Shown here: positions 35,643 to 43,125 of the stretch, one piece after another
Layout of the letters: every line of letters begins with the position of its first letter
Numbering within the stretch: position 1 is the first letter of the stretch
Assembly: GCF_000143685.1 (NCBI RefSeq)
Contig: NC_014328.1
Location: forward strand, 4,566,066-4,630,065
Origin: Clostridium ljungdahlii DSM 13528
Lineage (GTDB): Bacteria > Bacillota > Clostridia > Clostridiales > Clostridiaceae
Direction of reading: 5' to 3'
DNA length: 64,000 nucleotides
Made by a program: the position numbers and the translations under genes
The notes under the pieces: generated by a model
Databases searched by the model: none
Seen by the model: the letters and a program-made list of their open reading frames with translations, nothing else
Told to the model about the DNA's origin: nothing

Positions 35643-36401
35643 ATGCTAGCAATAGAAAGAAAACAAAAGATAAAAGAAATTATTATGAACGAAAAAAAGA
35701 TTTATGTAAATAATTTAAGTAAACTATTTGAAGTTACAGAAGAAACTATTCGTCGAGATTTAGAAAAATTAGAACAGGAAGGCATCGTAACAAGAACTTA
35801 TGGAGGGGCTATATTAAATAGAGAACAGACTAATGATGATCAACCATTCTTGAAAAGAGCAACAAGAAATTTAGATGCAAAACAAAAACTTGCCCTAAAA
35901 GCACTTCCATTTATAAAAGAAAAATCTACAATTATGGCAGATTCAAGTTCTACTGTTCTAGAATTATTGAAACTATGCAAAGGAATTAAAGATATTACTG
36001 TTATGACCAATTCCATTGAAATATTAAATAGTTTATCAAGATCCTCCGTAAATGTTATTTCAACTGGAGGAATTTTTAATTACAATTCAATGTCATTAAC
36101 AGGTTCTATCTCCAAAGATGTTATAAAAAAATATAATGTTGACTTAGCTTTTATAAGTTGTAAGGGACTTGATAAAAATAAAGGTATTACTGATTCTAAT
36201 GAATCTGAAGTTGAACTTAAAAGAGCTATGGCTAGTCAATCTAGCAAAGTATTTCTATTAGTAGACAGTTCAAAGTTTACCAAAGTAGCTTTTATCCACT
36301 TGTTTGATTTTAATAATATAGACTATATAGTTACAGATATTAGTCCTTCTCAAGATTGGATAGATTTTTTACATAAACACAATATAGAACTTATCTTCTA
36401 A
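35643..36401 (+). CDS. DeoR-family sugar regulator, probably of the rhamnose operon
   Basis: A 252-residue regulator. The N-terminal DeoR HTH (RKQKIKEIIMNEKKIYVNNLSKLFEVTEETIRRDLEKLEQEG) is complete. The C-terminal DeoRC domain has NSIEILNSLS near residue 122, VISTGGIFNYNSMSLTG near residue 139, and the sugar-phosphate site region AFISCKGLDKNKGITDSNE near residue 176, ending with TDISPSQDWI. GGGAGG lies 11 nt before the ATG. It is divergent from rhaB with about 500 bp between. DeoR-type proteins usually repress and are relieved by a phosphorylated sugar; rhamnulose 1-phosphate is a plausible effector. Confidence 0.9.
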   Translation: MLAIERKQKIKEIIMNEKKIYVNNLSKLFEVTEETIRRDLEKLEQEGIVTRTYGGAILNREQTNDDQPFLKRATRNLDAKQKLALKALPFIKEKSTIMADSSSTVLELLKLCKGIKDITVMTNSIEILNSLSRSSVNVISTGGIFNYNSMSLTGSISKDVIKKYNVDLAFISCKGLDKNKGITDSNESEVELKRAMASQSSKVFLLVDSSKFTKVAFIHLFDFNNIDYIVTDISPSQDWIDFLHKHNIELIF

Positions 36402-36424
36402 ATCCTTACTCCATATATTTGGGG

Positions 36425-36465
36425 GATGAGCATAGATTTAATTTTTATATAAATCTATGTTCATC
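36425..36465 (+). terminator. Hairpin after the DeoR gene
   Basis: A 16-bp stem with one mismatch, GATGAGCATAGATTTA/TAAATCTATGTTCATC, with a T-rich loop. There is no long T-run after it, so it may be a weak terminator. Confidence 0.55.
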
Positions 36466-36499
36466 TCCATCCAAAAATTAACATCTGGTTCATTAAAGC

Positions 36500-36779
36500 C
36501 TATGTGCCCATTAGCTCCTATTCCTAATAAGTATGCCCAAGAAATTTATGATGTAGGAGTAAGAACTATAACAGTTACTGTAAACGCTGTGGATCCATGT
36601 ATTGGAAGTAAAATTATATATCCTATGTAAATAAGGTAAATTCGGTATTGATTCCAGGCATTAATAACCAACATATAGGTTCAATAGCTAAAACTGTTAA
36701 AGACGCAGGAATATTTCTATACAACATCATGCCATTTATACCTCAACACGACTTCAGCCATATTCCTGTTCCTACATAA
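36500..36779 (+). pseudogene. nifB: nifB remnant (FeMo-cofactor biosynthesis radical SAM protein)
   Basis: Two short pieces in different frames recall NifB. The first (frame of 36601) reads KYAQEIYDVGVRTITVTVNA followed by VDPCIGSKI and then a stop. The second (frame of 36636) reads VNSVLIPGINNQHIGSIAKT, then VKDAGIFLYNIMPFIPQHDF and SHIPVPT before a stop. In intact NifB these segments are separated by about 35 residues. The N-terminal CxxxCxxC cluster half and the C-terminal NifX-like part are missing. The fragment ends where the truncated lysR begins, so one deletion probably joined the two. It is non-functional but shows that the lineage once had, or acquired, nitrogen-fixation genes. Confidence 0.82.
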
Positions 36780-37608
36780 GAGTTTTTCAAAGGCTGCTAA
36801 AGAAATTTATATTACTCAACAGGGCTTAAGCAAGGCAATTAGTAATTTGGAAGAAGAACTTCAATATCCTTTACTTCATACTACACCTAAAGGAATCAAA
36901 ATAACAAAATATGGGCAATACTTGCAAAAACGATCGGAACATATTGTACAGGAGTTTGATTTGATTTTAGATGACATGAATAAAATGGCTAATATCAATG
37001 AGGGAACTCTAACCGTATGTTTTAGCTTTGGAGTTCTTAATGCTCTATCACCAGATATTATATCTGACTTTCAAAAAACTTATCCTAACATTAAGTTAGT
37101 TATAAAAACTTATCCTGATTCAATTTGTGAAGAAGTTGTTATGAATGAAAAAGCAGATCTAGCTGTTTCAATTGGCCCTATTAATGAAAAAACTTTTAAT
37201 TCTACTGCCATTAAATCTCAGTATCCTTGCATTTTAGTAAATAAAAAAAATCCATTGTCTAAAAAAACATCAGTGGATTTTAAAGAATTAAAAAACGAAA
37301 GATTTATTATTCTTAATGAAAAATTTCATTTTTATCACAACTTTATTAATAAATGCAGAGAATCAGGTTTTGAACCAAATATAGTCTTTACTACCTCAGA
37401 AATTATTACCGTTCATAAACTAAGTCATTTCAATAAAGGTATTGGAATAAGTATTGATTTCATGGCTAAAGATATTAACTATGAGGACATTTATCCGATT
37501 CCTTTTAAAGACCCTTCTTTCAAATGGGAAATTTGTTTAATAACTAAGAAACATCGATTTGAGCCCAATTTAGTGAAAATATTCACAAATTATATGCTAA
37601 ATTACTAA
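36778..37608 (+). pseudogene. lysR-family regulator lacking its first ~15 codons
   Basis: The reading frame from 36778 encodes SFSKAAKEIYITQQGLSKAI and onward through a complete LysR effector domain to 37608. The first helix of the HTH and the start codon are gone. The upstream sequence belongs to the nifB remnant in another frame. The only downstream in-frame start with coding continuity is a TTG at 36847, which would remove most of the HTH and has no ribosome binding site. The effector domain (LTVCFSFGVLNALSPDII, residues near 85 of a normal protein) is otherwise intact, so the truncation looks recent. DNA binding is very unlikely. Confidence 0.8.
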
Positions 37609-37640
37609 AACTACTATACATGCGCTATTTTTACTTACTA

Positions 37641-37772
37641 AGCTGCCGTAACCTCTGTACTATAATTAATTGGATTTCCAGTTGCACTCAAAAGCCAAAA
37701 GATAAGCAGTTGTAATTCCTATAACCATTCATTTTTTGGCAGTTATAGCAGCATTTGACCCTGCAGGCCTAC
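37641..37772 (-). pseudogene. Eroded coding remnant, unidentified
   Basis: On the minus strand three short protein-like stretches follow each other in different frames: RPAGSNAAITAKK, then MVIGITTAYLLAF, then ATGNPINYSTEVTAA. They look like parts of one protein broken by frameshifts and a stop. I cannot assign a family. It lies between the truncated lysR and a chemotaxis gene in the decay zone. Confidence 0.4.
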
Positions 37773-37780
37773 TGATTATC

Positions 37781-37807
37781 AATTAGCATTTTTATATTAT
37801 GCTAATT
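37781..37807. terminator. Terminator-like hairpin at the end of the soluble MCP gene
   Basis: A perfect 9-bp stem AATTAGCAT/ATGCTAATT followed by seven T on the plus strand. It overlaps the stop codon of the convergent chemotaxis gene by two bases. Confidence 0.6.
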
Positions 37808-38642
37808 AAATTTTTTTAGATACTTCTTCCAATACTTCAGCAGTTGAAGAAAGTTCTTGAATAGATGAAGTTATTTCCTCTATTGCACTACTTGCTGCCT
37901 CAAAATTGGAATTTGATTTATTTATGCTATTAGTAACAAGCTCCATAGAGCTAGTAATTTCTTTTAGAACAGAATCAATTTCTTTAACTGATTCACTACT
38001 TGATTTAGACAACTTTCTTATTTCTTGTGCAACTACACCAAATCCTTTTCCATTATCTCCTGCTCTTGAAGCTTCAATAGCTGCATTTAATCCTAAAAGA
38101 TTTGTCTGCTTTGAAATGCTTTGTATAAATTTCAAGATTTCATTTGTATCTTTAGCATTTTTATTAGCTTTATTTAATGCATTAGAAGTATCTTCATTTG
38201 AGTTAACTATGTTTTGGATTTGCTCACAAATATCACTGCTTGCCAAAGACATTTGTTTAAGAGAACCAGATACATTTTTAGATAGAGTCAGCACCTTATC
38301 CATATTTTCAAGACTTTGTGCTGCTAGCAAAAGACCTATCACCTTGTTATTGTTGTCTTTAATTGGAATTGAATATGATCTAAAACGTACTCCATACAAT
38401 TCTTTAGGAACAACTTCTATTACTGGTTTCCCAGTTTTTAATGCCTCAGCTGGAGGACCTACTTTAGGTATCGGATCTCCTTCCTTGTCTCCTAAACTTA
38501 GTTTATCGCTGTAAAGAATTTTCAAAATTTTTTCTGTATCAGTAATATATATAGTCATATGATGATAAAAAAGTATATCTATGTATTGCAGTGAATCATT
38601 TAAAGAATTGAATATTGTATTTTCAACTATTGGTGATAACAT
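37806..38642 (-). CDS. Soluble MCP-like chemotaxis/signal protein
   Basis: A 278-residue cytoplasmic chemoreceptor-like protein without membrane helices. The start [16 protein letters not shown] is set by a GGGGGG run 6 nt upstream. Residues 1-120 form a small sensor domain ([40 protein letters not shown]) resembling cytoplasmic Cache/PAS modules. Residues 130-278 carry a shortened signalling coiled coil with the conserved tip [39 protein letters not shown]. Similar short sensors are frequent in clostridia. It is flanked by decayed nitrogen genes and glnB; a role in sensing nitrogen status is only a suggestion. Confidence 0.88.
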   Translation of the reverse strand: MLSPIVENTIFNSLNDSLQYIDILFYHHMTIYITDTEKILKILYSDKLSLGDKEGDPIPKVGPPAEALKTGKPVIEVVPKELYGVRFRSYSIPIKDNNNKVIGLLLAAQSLENMDKVLTLSKNVSGSLKQMSLASSDICEQIQNIVNSNEDTSNALNKANKNAKDTNEILKFIQSISKQTNLLGLNAAIEASRAGDNGKGFGVVAQEIRKLSKSSSESVKEIDSVLKEITSSMELVTNSINKSNSNFEAASSAIEEITSSIQELSSTAEVLEEVSKKI

Positions 38643-38790
38643 ATCTTTCCCCCCAAGTAATTTACTATAAATACAACATATATTATACATCTTATTTATA
38701 TAAATTGAAATATATCCCTTACATTTGTATATAAGTAAATTTGTGTTGAATCCACCATATGTCTATTTTATGAAAAAACTACAAATAAGA

Positions 38791-38841
38791 AAACACCCAA
38801 TAGTCTCCTGCAATATTACTACAATAAACAAGTGGGTATTT
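38791..38841 (-). repeat. 51-bp terminator-like hairpin repeat, copy 2
   Basis: Same family as 16458-16508 and 40214-40264 (outer stem AAACACCCA/TGGGTATTT, inner TACTACAATAAACAAGTG). On the minus strand it follows glnB by 17 bp and ends in TTTTCTTATTT, so it probably terminates glnB. Confidence 0.7.
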
Positions 38842-38857
38842 CCATTTAATATTAAAT

Positions 38858-39223
38858 CTAAGGCTTACTATATTGTAAGGCTTTTCTCCCTTCATCACCA
38901 GTACTTATACGTATAACGTTTTCAATATCATAAACAAATATTTTTCCATCACCCATTTCTCCTGTATGAAGTACTTTTTTAGCAGTTTCAATAACAAGCT
39001 CTACGGGTACCTCACAGACTACCACTTCTAATTTTACTTTTGGTAGTAGATTAATATCCATGGTCAACCCACGATAATATTCCTTATAACCTTTTTGTAC
39101 TCCGCACCCTAAAACATTTGTAACAGTCATACCTGTAACACCAATGTCATTTAATGCTTCTCTTAATTCCTCTAATTTAGCTTTGTGAGTAATAATATCC
39201 ACCTTTTTAAGTTTATTACCCAT
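38858..39223 (-). CDS. glnB: PII-type nitrogen regulatory protein
   Basis: A 121-residue PII signal protein that senses ATP/ADP and 2-oxoglutarate and controls ammonium uptake and nitrogen metabolism as a trimer. LKKVDIITHKAKLEELREAL opens the ferredoxin-like fold. The T-loop lies at GCGVQKGYKEYYRGLT with a Tyr at the position often uridylylated. The nucleotide-binding TGEMGDGKIFVYDIENVIRISTGDEG closes the protein. GGGAGG lies upstream of the ATG. In most genomes such a gene is co-transcribed with amt, and here the adjacent amt is wrecked, so this PII has lost its usual membrane partner at this locus. It could equally be called glnK. Confidence 0.93.
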   Translation of the reverse strand: MGNKLKKVDIITHKAKLEELREALNDIGVTGMTVTNVLGCGVQKGYKEYYRGLTMDINLLPKVKLEVVVCEVPVELVIETAKKVLHTGEMGDGKIFVYDIENVIRISTGDEGRKALQYSKP

Positions 39224-39475
39224 TGTTTTACCTCCCTTATTAAATATATTTCAGTTTCTTTCATAATTCTACTAGCATTGATCTGGATACTTAAAATGTA
39301 CAAATCCGTAAATTAATCCTTTACATAATATTATATCAAGTACGATTTCAAAGGTTACCTACTCTTTTCAGATTTTAATTCCGAAATCACTTAAAATACA
39401 AATTTATATTATGTATTTAAATTTTATACTATTTTATAAAGACTTTTCAACTATATTTTTATATTTATATTAAAC

Positions 39476-40160
39476 TTACAATCCTCCATAGGCTTCTTCA
39501 CCATGTTCTGTAATATCTAAACCCATCTGTTCATCTTTTTCACTTGCTCTTATACTGCTTACGACATTAATTACTTTAATTATAATAAATGTAACTACTG
39601 CTACATATATAATACTAGATAAAATGCCTATAACCTGAATTCCAATCAATTTCGGATTTCCATGTATTAATCCATTTCCACCAGCTGAATTTACTGACTT
39701 CCATGCAAATATTCCAGTAGCGATTCCCCCCATATTCCTCCTACACCATGACATCCAAAGATATCTAATGCATCATCATATCCAAACTTAGCCTTAATAA
39801 AAGTAATAGATATATAACATATAACTCCTGCTACTAAACCAACAATCATTGAAGCTAGAGGGCTTACAAAACCTGCAGCTGGAGTTATAGCTACAAGACC
39901 TGCAACTATTCCACTAACAACTCCAAGAGAAGTTACTTTCTTTCTATAAGTAAATTCACAAACACTCCAACTTACTACCGAAACTGCTGCAGTTACTATG
40001 GCAAACATAAGCTGAAATAGCATAAATGCTTGCTGTGGAATTGTACTTCCATAATTGACGTTTGGCGCAAATTCTACTCCTTTTAAGCCAGCAAAATTAA
40101 GACCACCTATTAATCCTCCTATATCCTTTCCAAAACATAGTGTATACCCTAAAGGATATA
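39476..40160 (-). pseudogene. amt: amt ammonium transporter, truncated, internally deleted and frameshifted
   Basis: Minus-strand pieces of an Amt/AmtB channel: GYTLCFGKDIGGLIGGLNFA from TM2-3 at about 40080-40150, an in-frame stop just before it, then FQLMFAIVTAAVSVVSW, where roughly a hundred residues normally separate FAI-T from the second half. Next comes VAGLVAITPAAGFVSPLASM and DIFGCHGVGGIWG. A frameshift near 39720 follows, and in the next frame GIATGIFAWKSVNSAGG and the C-terminal tail DITEHGEEAYGGL. The N-terminus with the first helices is absent. Three separate lesions make function impossible. Together with the nifB remnant it indicates relaxed selection on nitrogen acquisition. 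Confidence 0.9.
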
Positions 40161-40213
40161 AATTTTAATTAAACACCCTATAGTGGTATTAAGTCCAATC
40201 AAAGAACACACAA

Positions 40214-40264
40214 AAACACCCACTAGTCTACTGTAATATCACTACAATAAACAAGTGAGTGTTT
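40214..40264 (-). repeat. 51-bp terminator-like hairpin repeat, copy 3
   Basis: Third copy (outer stem AAACACCCA/TGAGTGTTT). On the minus strand it lies 30 bp after tRNA-Thr and ends in five T, so it probably terminates the tRNA transcript. Confidence 0.7.
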
Positions 40265-40293
40265 CTGTATTTAGAACCTGTGAAATTCTTTCT

Positions 40294-40369
<76 letters not shown>

Positions 40370-40561
40370 AAAACACAATACTATTTTAATACAAAATTCT
40401 ATTTTAATCAAATATAAAAAAAATTTTTTTATATTGTTATCATAATCATCCAAATATGATTGATTTCTTAGCATATCTTGAAAATATATGGATAATACTA
40501 AATTATATAGTTAGCTCTAATAATAACTAATCATATCTATGCCATTCATTTATTTTTAGAC

Positions 40562-40578
40562 TTTGACTTTCTTTGACC
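40562..40578 (-). promoter_or_regulatory. CtsR-type operator upstream of the hsp20 pair
   Basis: The minus strand reads GGTCAAAGAAAGTCAAA, an exact match to the CtsR heptad repeat RGTCAAA-NAN-RGTCAAA. A TATAAT -10-like hexamer follows at 40589-40594, so the operator overlaps the -35 region of the hsp20 promoter. Heat relief of CtsR repression is the predicted control. Confidence 0.75.
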
Positions 40579-40671
40579 TTTATTGTACTATAATAACTGT
40601 AATAAGGATTTACAAAATATAAAAACAATTTAGAAAACATAGAAAATAAAATCTATAAGGAGGTATTCATT

Positions 40672-41118
40672 ATGTTTGATATGGTTCCATTTAGAAGAAA
40701 CAATTCTTTAAAAAGAGGTGATGCATTCGATAACTTTGTAGATTCATTCTTTAATAATGACTTTTTCGCACCTATGAACATGAATAGTTTTGACAATGGT
40801 TTTAAAGTTGATCTTAAGGAAAATGAAACTTCTTATGTAGTTTGTGCTGATCTACCAGGAATAAATAAAGATTCCATAGACTTAGATTTTAACAACAATT
40901 ATTTGACTATATGTGCAAAAAGAGATGATTCTATTGAAGATAAAAATGAAAACTTTGTAAGGCGTGAAAGAAGATACGGTGAATTCAAAAGAAGTTTTTA
41001 CATCGACAATGTAGATGATTCAAATATTACAGCTTCCTTTAAAGATGGAGTTTTAAGAGTTGATCTTCCAAAACTTAATAGAGAAAAAGGAAACGGCAAA
41101 AAAATAGATATACATTAA
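40672..41118 (+). CDS. Small heat shock protein Hsp20 (first of tandem pair)
   Basis: A 148-residue alpha-crystallin family holdase chaperone, binding unfolding proteins in large oligomers. The N-terminus is MFDMVPFRRNNSLKRGDAFD with Phe/Asn-rich FVDSFFNNDFFAPMNMN. The alpha-crystallin domain (about 48-135) starts FKVDLKENETSYVVCADLPG, contains RRERRYGEFKRSFYIDNVD and ends FKDGVLRVDLPKL, followed by a short basic tail. GGAGG lies upstream. A CtsR-type operator and promoter lie 80-110 bp upstream. The next gene is an almost exact copy of this one, including the ribosome binding site, so the pair arose by recent duplication. Confidence 0.95.
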   Translation: MFDMVPFRRNNSLKRGDAFDNFVDSFFNNDFFAPMNMNSFDNGFKVDLKENETSYVVCADLPGINKDSIDLDFNNNYLTICAKRDDSIEDKNENFVRRERRYGEFKRSFYIDNVDDSNITASFKDGVLRVDLPKLNREKGNGKKIDIH

Positions 41119-41172
41119 TAAAATTTGATAATTTTTAGAAAATAATAAAATTTTATTTAGGAGGTATTCATT

Positions 41173-41619
41173 ATGTTTGATATGGTTCCATTTAGAAAAA
41201 ACAATTCTTTAAAAAGAGGCGATGCATTCGATAACTTTGTAGATTCATTCTTTAATAATGACTTTTTTGCACCTATGAACATGAATGGTTTTGGCAATGG
41301 TTTTAAAGTTGATCTTAAGGAAAATGAAACTTCTTATATAGTTTGTGCTGATCTACCAGGAATAAATAAAGATTCTATAGACTTAGACTTTAATAATAAC
41401 TACTTGACCATATCTGCAAAAAGGGATGACTCTATAGAAGATAAAAACGAAAACTTTGTAAGACGTGAAAGAAGATATGGTGAATTCAGAAGAAGTTTTT
41501 ATATTGATAATGTAGATGACAAAAACATTACAGCTTCTTTTAATGATGGAGTTTTAAAAGTTATCCTTCCAAAACTTTCACAAGGTAAAAGACAAGGTAA
41601 GAAAATAGATATACAATAA
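41173..41619 (+). CDS. Small heat shock protein Hsp20 (second of tandem pair)
   Basis: A 148-residue copy of the preceding Hsp20 gene. The proteins differ at only about fifteen positions, mainly in the last third (for example LPKLSQGKRQGKKIDI against LPKLNREKGNGKKIDI) and at N48-like positions (NGFGNGF against NSFDNGF). The 5' untranslated GGAGGTATTCATT is identical in both. The 54-bp spacer contains no evident promoter or terminator, so both should be read from the CtsR-controlled promoter at about 40,590. The pair ends at the bidirectional terminator 41655-41689. Confidence 0.95.
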   Translation: MFDMVPFRKNNSLKRGDAFDNFVDSFFNNDFFAPMNMNGFGNGFKVDLKENETSYIVCADLPGINKDSIDLDFNNNYLTISAKRDDSIEDKNENFVRRERRYGEFRRSFYIDNVDDKNITASFNDGVLKVILPKLSQGKRQGKKIDIQ

Positions 41620-41654
41620 AAAATTACTTACTACGAAATCAATATAATCAGACT

Positions 41655-41689
41655 AAAAAGCACTGTAAATAAACTTTACAGTGCTTTTT
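41655..41689. terminator. Bidirectional terminator between hsp20 and dnaB
   Basis: A perfect 15-bp stem AAAAAGCACTGTAAA/TTTACAGTGCTTTTT with a 5-nt loop, 3 bp from the dnaB stop codon and 36 bp after the second hsp20 gene. Confidence 0.9.
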
Positions 41690-41691
41690 AG

Positions 41692-43026
41692 CTATTCCTG
41701 ATGTATAACATCTAAATTACCAAACTTACTGAACTGACCCATCCAGGCCAATTTTACAGTGCCTGTAGGACCATTTCTCTGTTTTGCAATAATACATTCC
41801 GCAACATTTTTATCTTCTGTATCCTTATCATAGTATTCATCCCTGTACAAAAACATAACTATATCTGCATCCTGCTCTATTGATCCGGATTCTCTTAAAT
41901 CTGACAGCATAGGTCTATGGTCCGTTCTAGCTTCAGGCGCACGTGATAATTGGGACAAGGCAATAACAGGACATTCCATTTCCTTTGCTAGTGCTTTTAT
42001 GGATCTGGATATCTCTGAAACTTCCTGCTGCCTATTCTCTGAGCCTTTACCTCCACTCATAAGCTGTAGGTAATCCACAACTATCATATCTATACCATGT
42101 TCCATCTTTAATCTTCTGCATTTAGACCTCATTTCCATAATGGTTATACCTGCAGTATCATCTATAAATATCTTTGCAGCAGCAAGAGGCCCTGAAGCTC
42201 TAGCTATATTTTCCCAGTCCTTATCTTCTAAATTTCCCGTTCTTAAATTAAGCATATCTACATGTGCCTCGGAACATAAAAGCTTATAAGCTAATTGTTC
42301 TTTTGACATTTCAAGAGAAAACATAGCTATTTTTTTACCTTCCCTTAAAGCCGCATATTCCGCTATATTTAAGGCAAAAGTTGTTTTACCCATAGAAGGC
42401 CTAGCCGCCACAAGTACCATATCTCCCTTTTGAAAACCTGACGTCTTAGCATCTAACTCTCTAAATCCAGAGGCTACTCCTGTAGTTTCACCTTTATTGT
42501 TAAATAACCTCTCTATTTCAGTAAATCCTCTTTCAAGTACAACATTCATAGGCTCAAAATCAGAAACTTTTCTATTACTTGACAAATCAAATATAGATTT
42601 TTCAGCCATATCAATGGTTCCTACAACATCATCCTGATTTTTATAACTTTCTTCTATTATCTTGGTAGAAGCCCTAATAAGTTTTCTCAGAACAGATTTA
42701 TCTTTTACAATTTTTATATAGGATTTTAAATTAGCAGTGGACACTATTGATCCGCTTAGTTCACTTATATAAGTTATACCACCTGCTGCTTCAAGTTTTG
42801 ATCTCGATTTTAAGTTTTCAGTCAAAGTTATTATGTCTACAGCTATATCTTTTTTATACAAATCAAGTATTGAATCAAAAATAACCTTATGTGAATCCTT
42901 ATAAAAATCCTCGGTGTTTAGAACTTCCATAGCTTCAGCTATGGAAGTTTTATCAATAAGCATAGATCCAATTACACCTTGTTCAGCCTCTATATTATGA
43001 GGTATGCTTCTAATAGATGTATCCAT
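41692..43026 (-). CDS. dnaB: Replicative DNA helicase DnaB
   Basis: A 444-residue hexameric helicase that unwinds DNA 5' to 3' at the replication fork. The N-terminal DnaG-interacting domain starts RSIPHNIEAEQGVIGSML. The RecA-like domain has Walker A ARPSMGKTTFALN near residue 207, the Walker B region IDMIVVDYLQLM near residue 303, the arginine-finger area SRSIKALAKEMECPVIALSQL and the closing DADIVMFLYRDEYYD. The length is normal. It stands as a single gene, 100 bp after lonC on the same strand. GGGAGTGAG precedes the ATG. Confidence 0.97.
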   Translation of the reverse strand: MDTSIRSIPHNIEAEQGVIGSMLIDKTSIAEAMEVLNTEDFYKDSHKVIFDSILDLYKKDIAVDIITLTENLKSRSKLEAAGGITYISELSGSIVSTANLKSYIKIVKDKSVLRKLIRASTKIIEESYKNQDDVVGTIDMAEKSIFDLSSNRKVSDFEPMNVVLERGFTEIERLFNNKGETTGVASGFRELDAKTSGFQKGDMVLVAARPSMGKTTFALNIAEYAALREGKKIAMFSLEMSKEQLAYKLLCSEAHVDMLNLRTGNLEDKDWENIARASGPLAAAKIFIDDTAGITIMEMRSKCRRLKMEHGIDMIVVDYLQLMSGGKGSENRQQEVSEISRSIKALAKEMECPVIALSQLSRAPEARTDHRPMLSDLRESGSIEQDADIVMFLYRDEYYDKDTEDKNVAECIIAKQRNGPTGTVKLAWMGQFSKFGNLDVIHQE

Positions 43027-43125
43027 ACAGATGTCTCACTCCCTAGAATTAAATGTTACCATTTGCTTAATTGATCTACAGGTGAAATAGAAATTGTTTC
43101 AAATTAACACTCTGTTTATTTAGAA

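Noticed and set aside
37906..38514. A 202-codon plus-strand open frame
   Set aside because: Antisense to the soluble MCP-like gene, with no start signal; explained by codon bias of the real gene.
16458..40264. CRISPR array from the repeated 51-bp hairpins
   Set aside because: The copies are single, up to 22 kb apart and imperfect inverted repeats next to gene ends; there are no spacers or cas genes.
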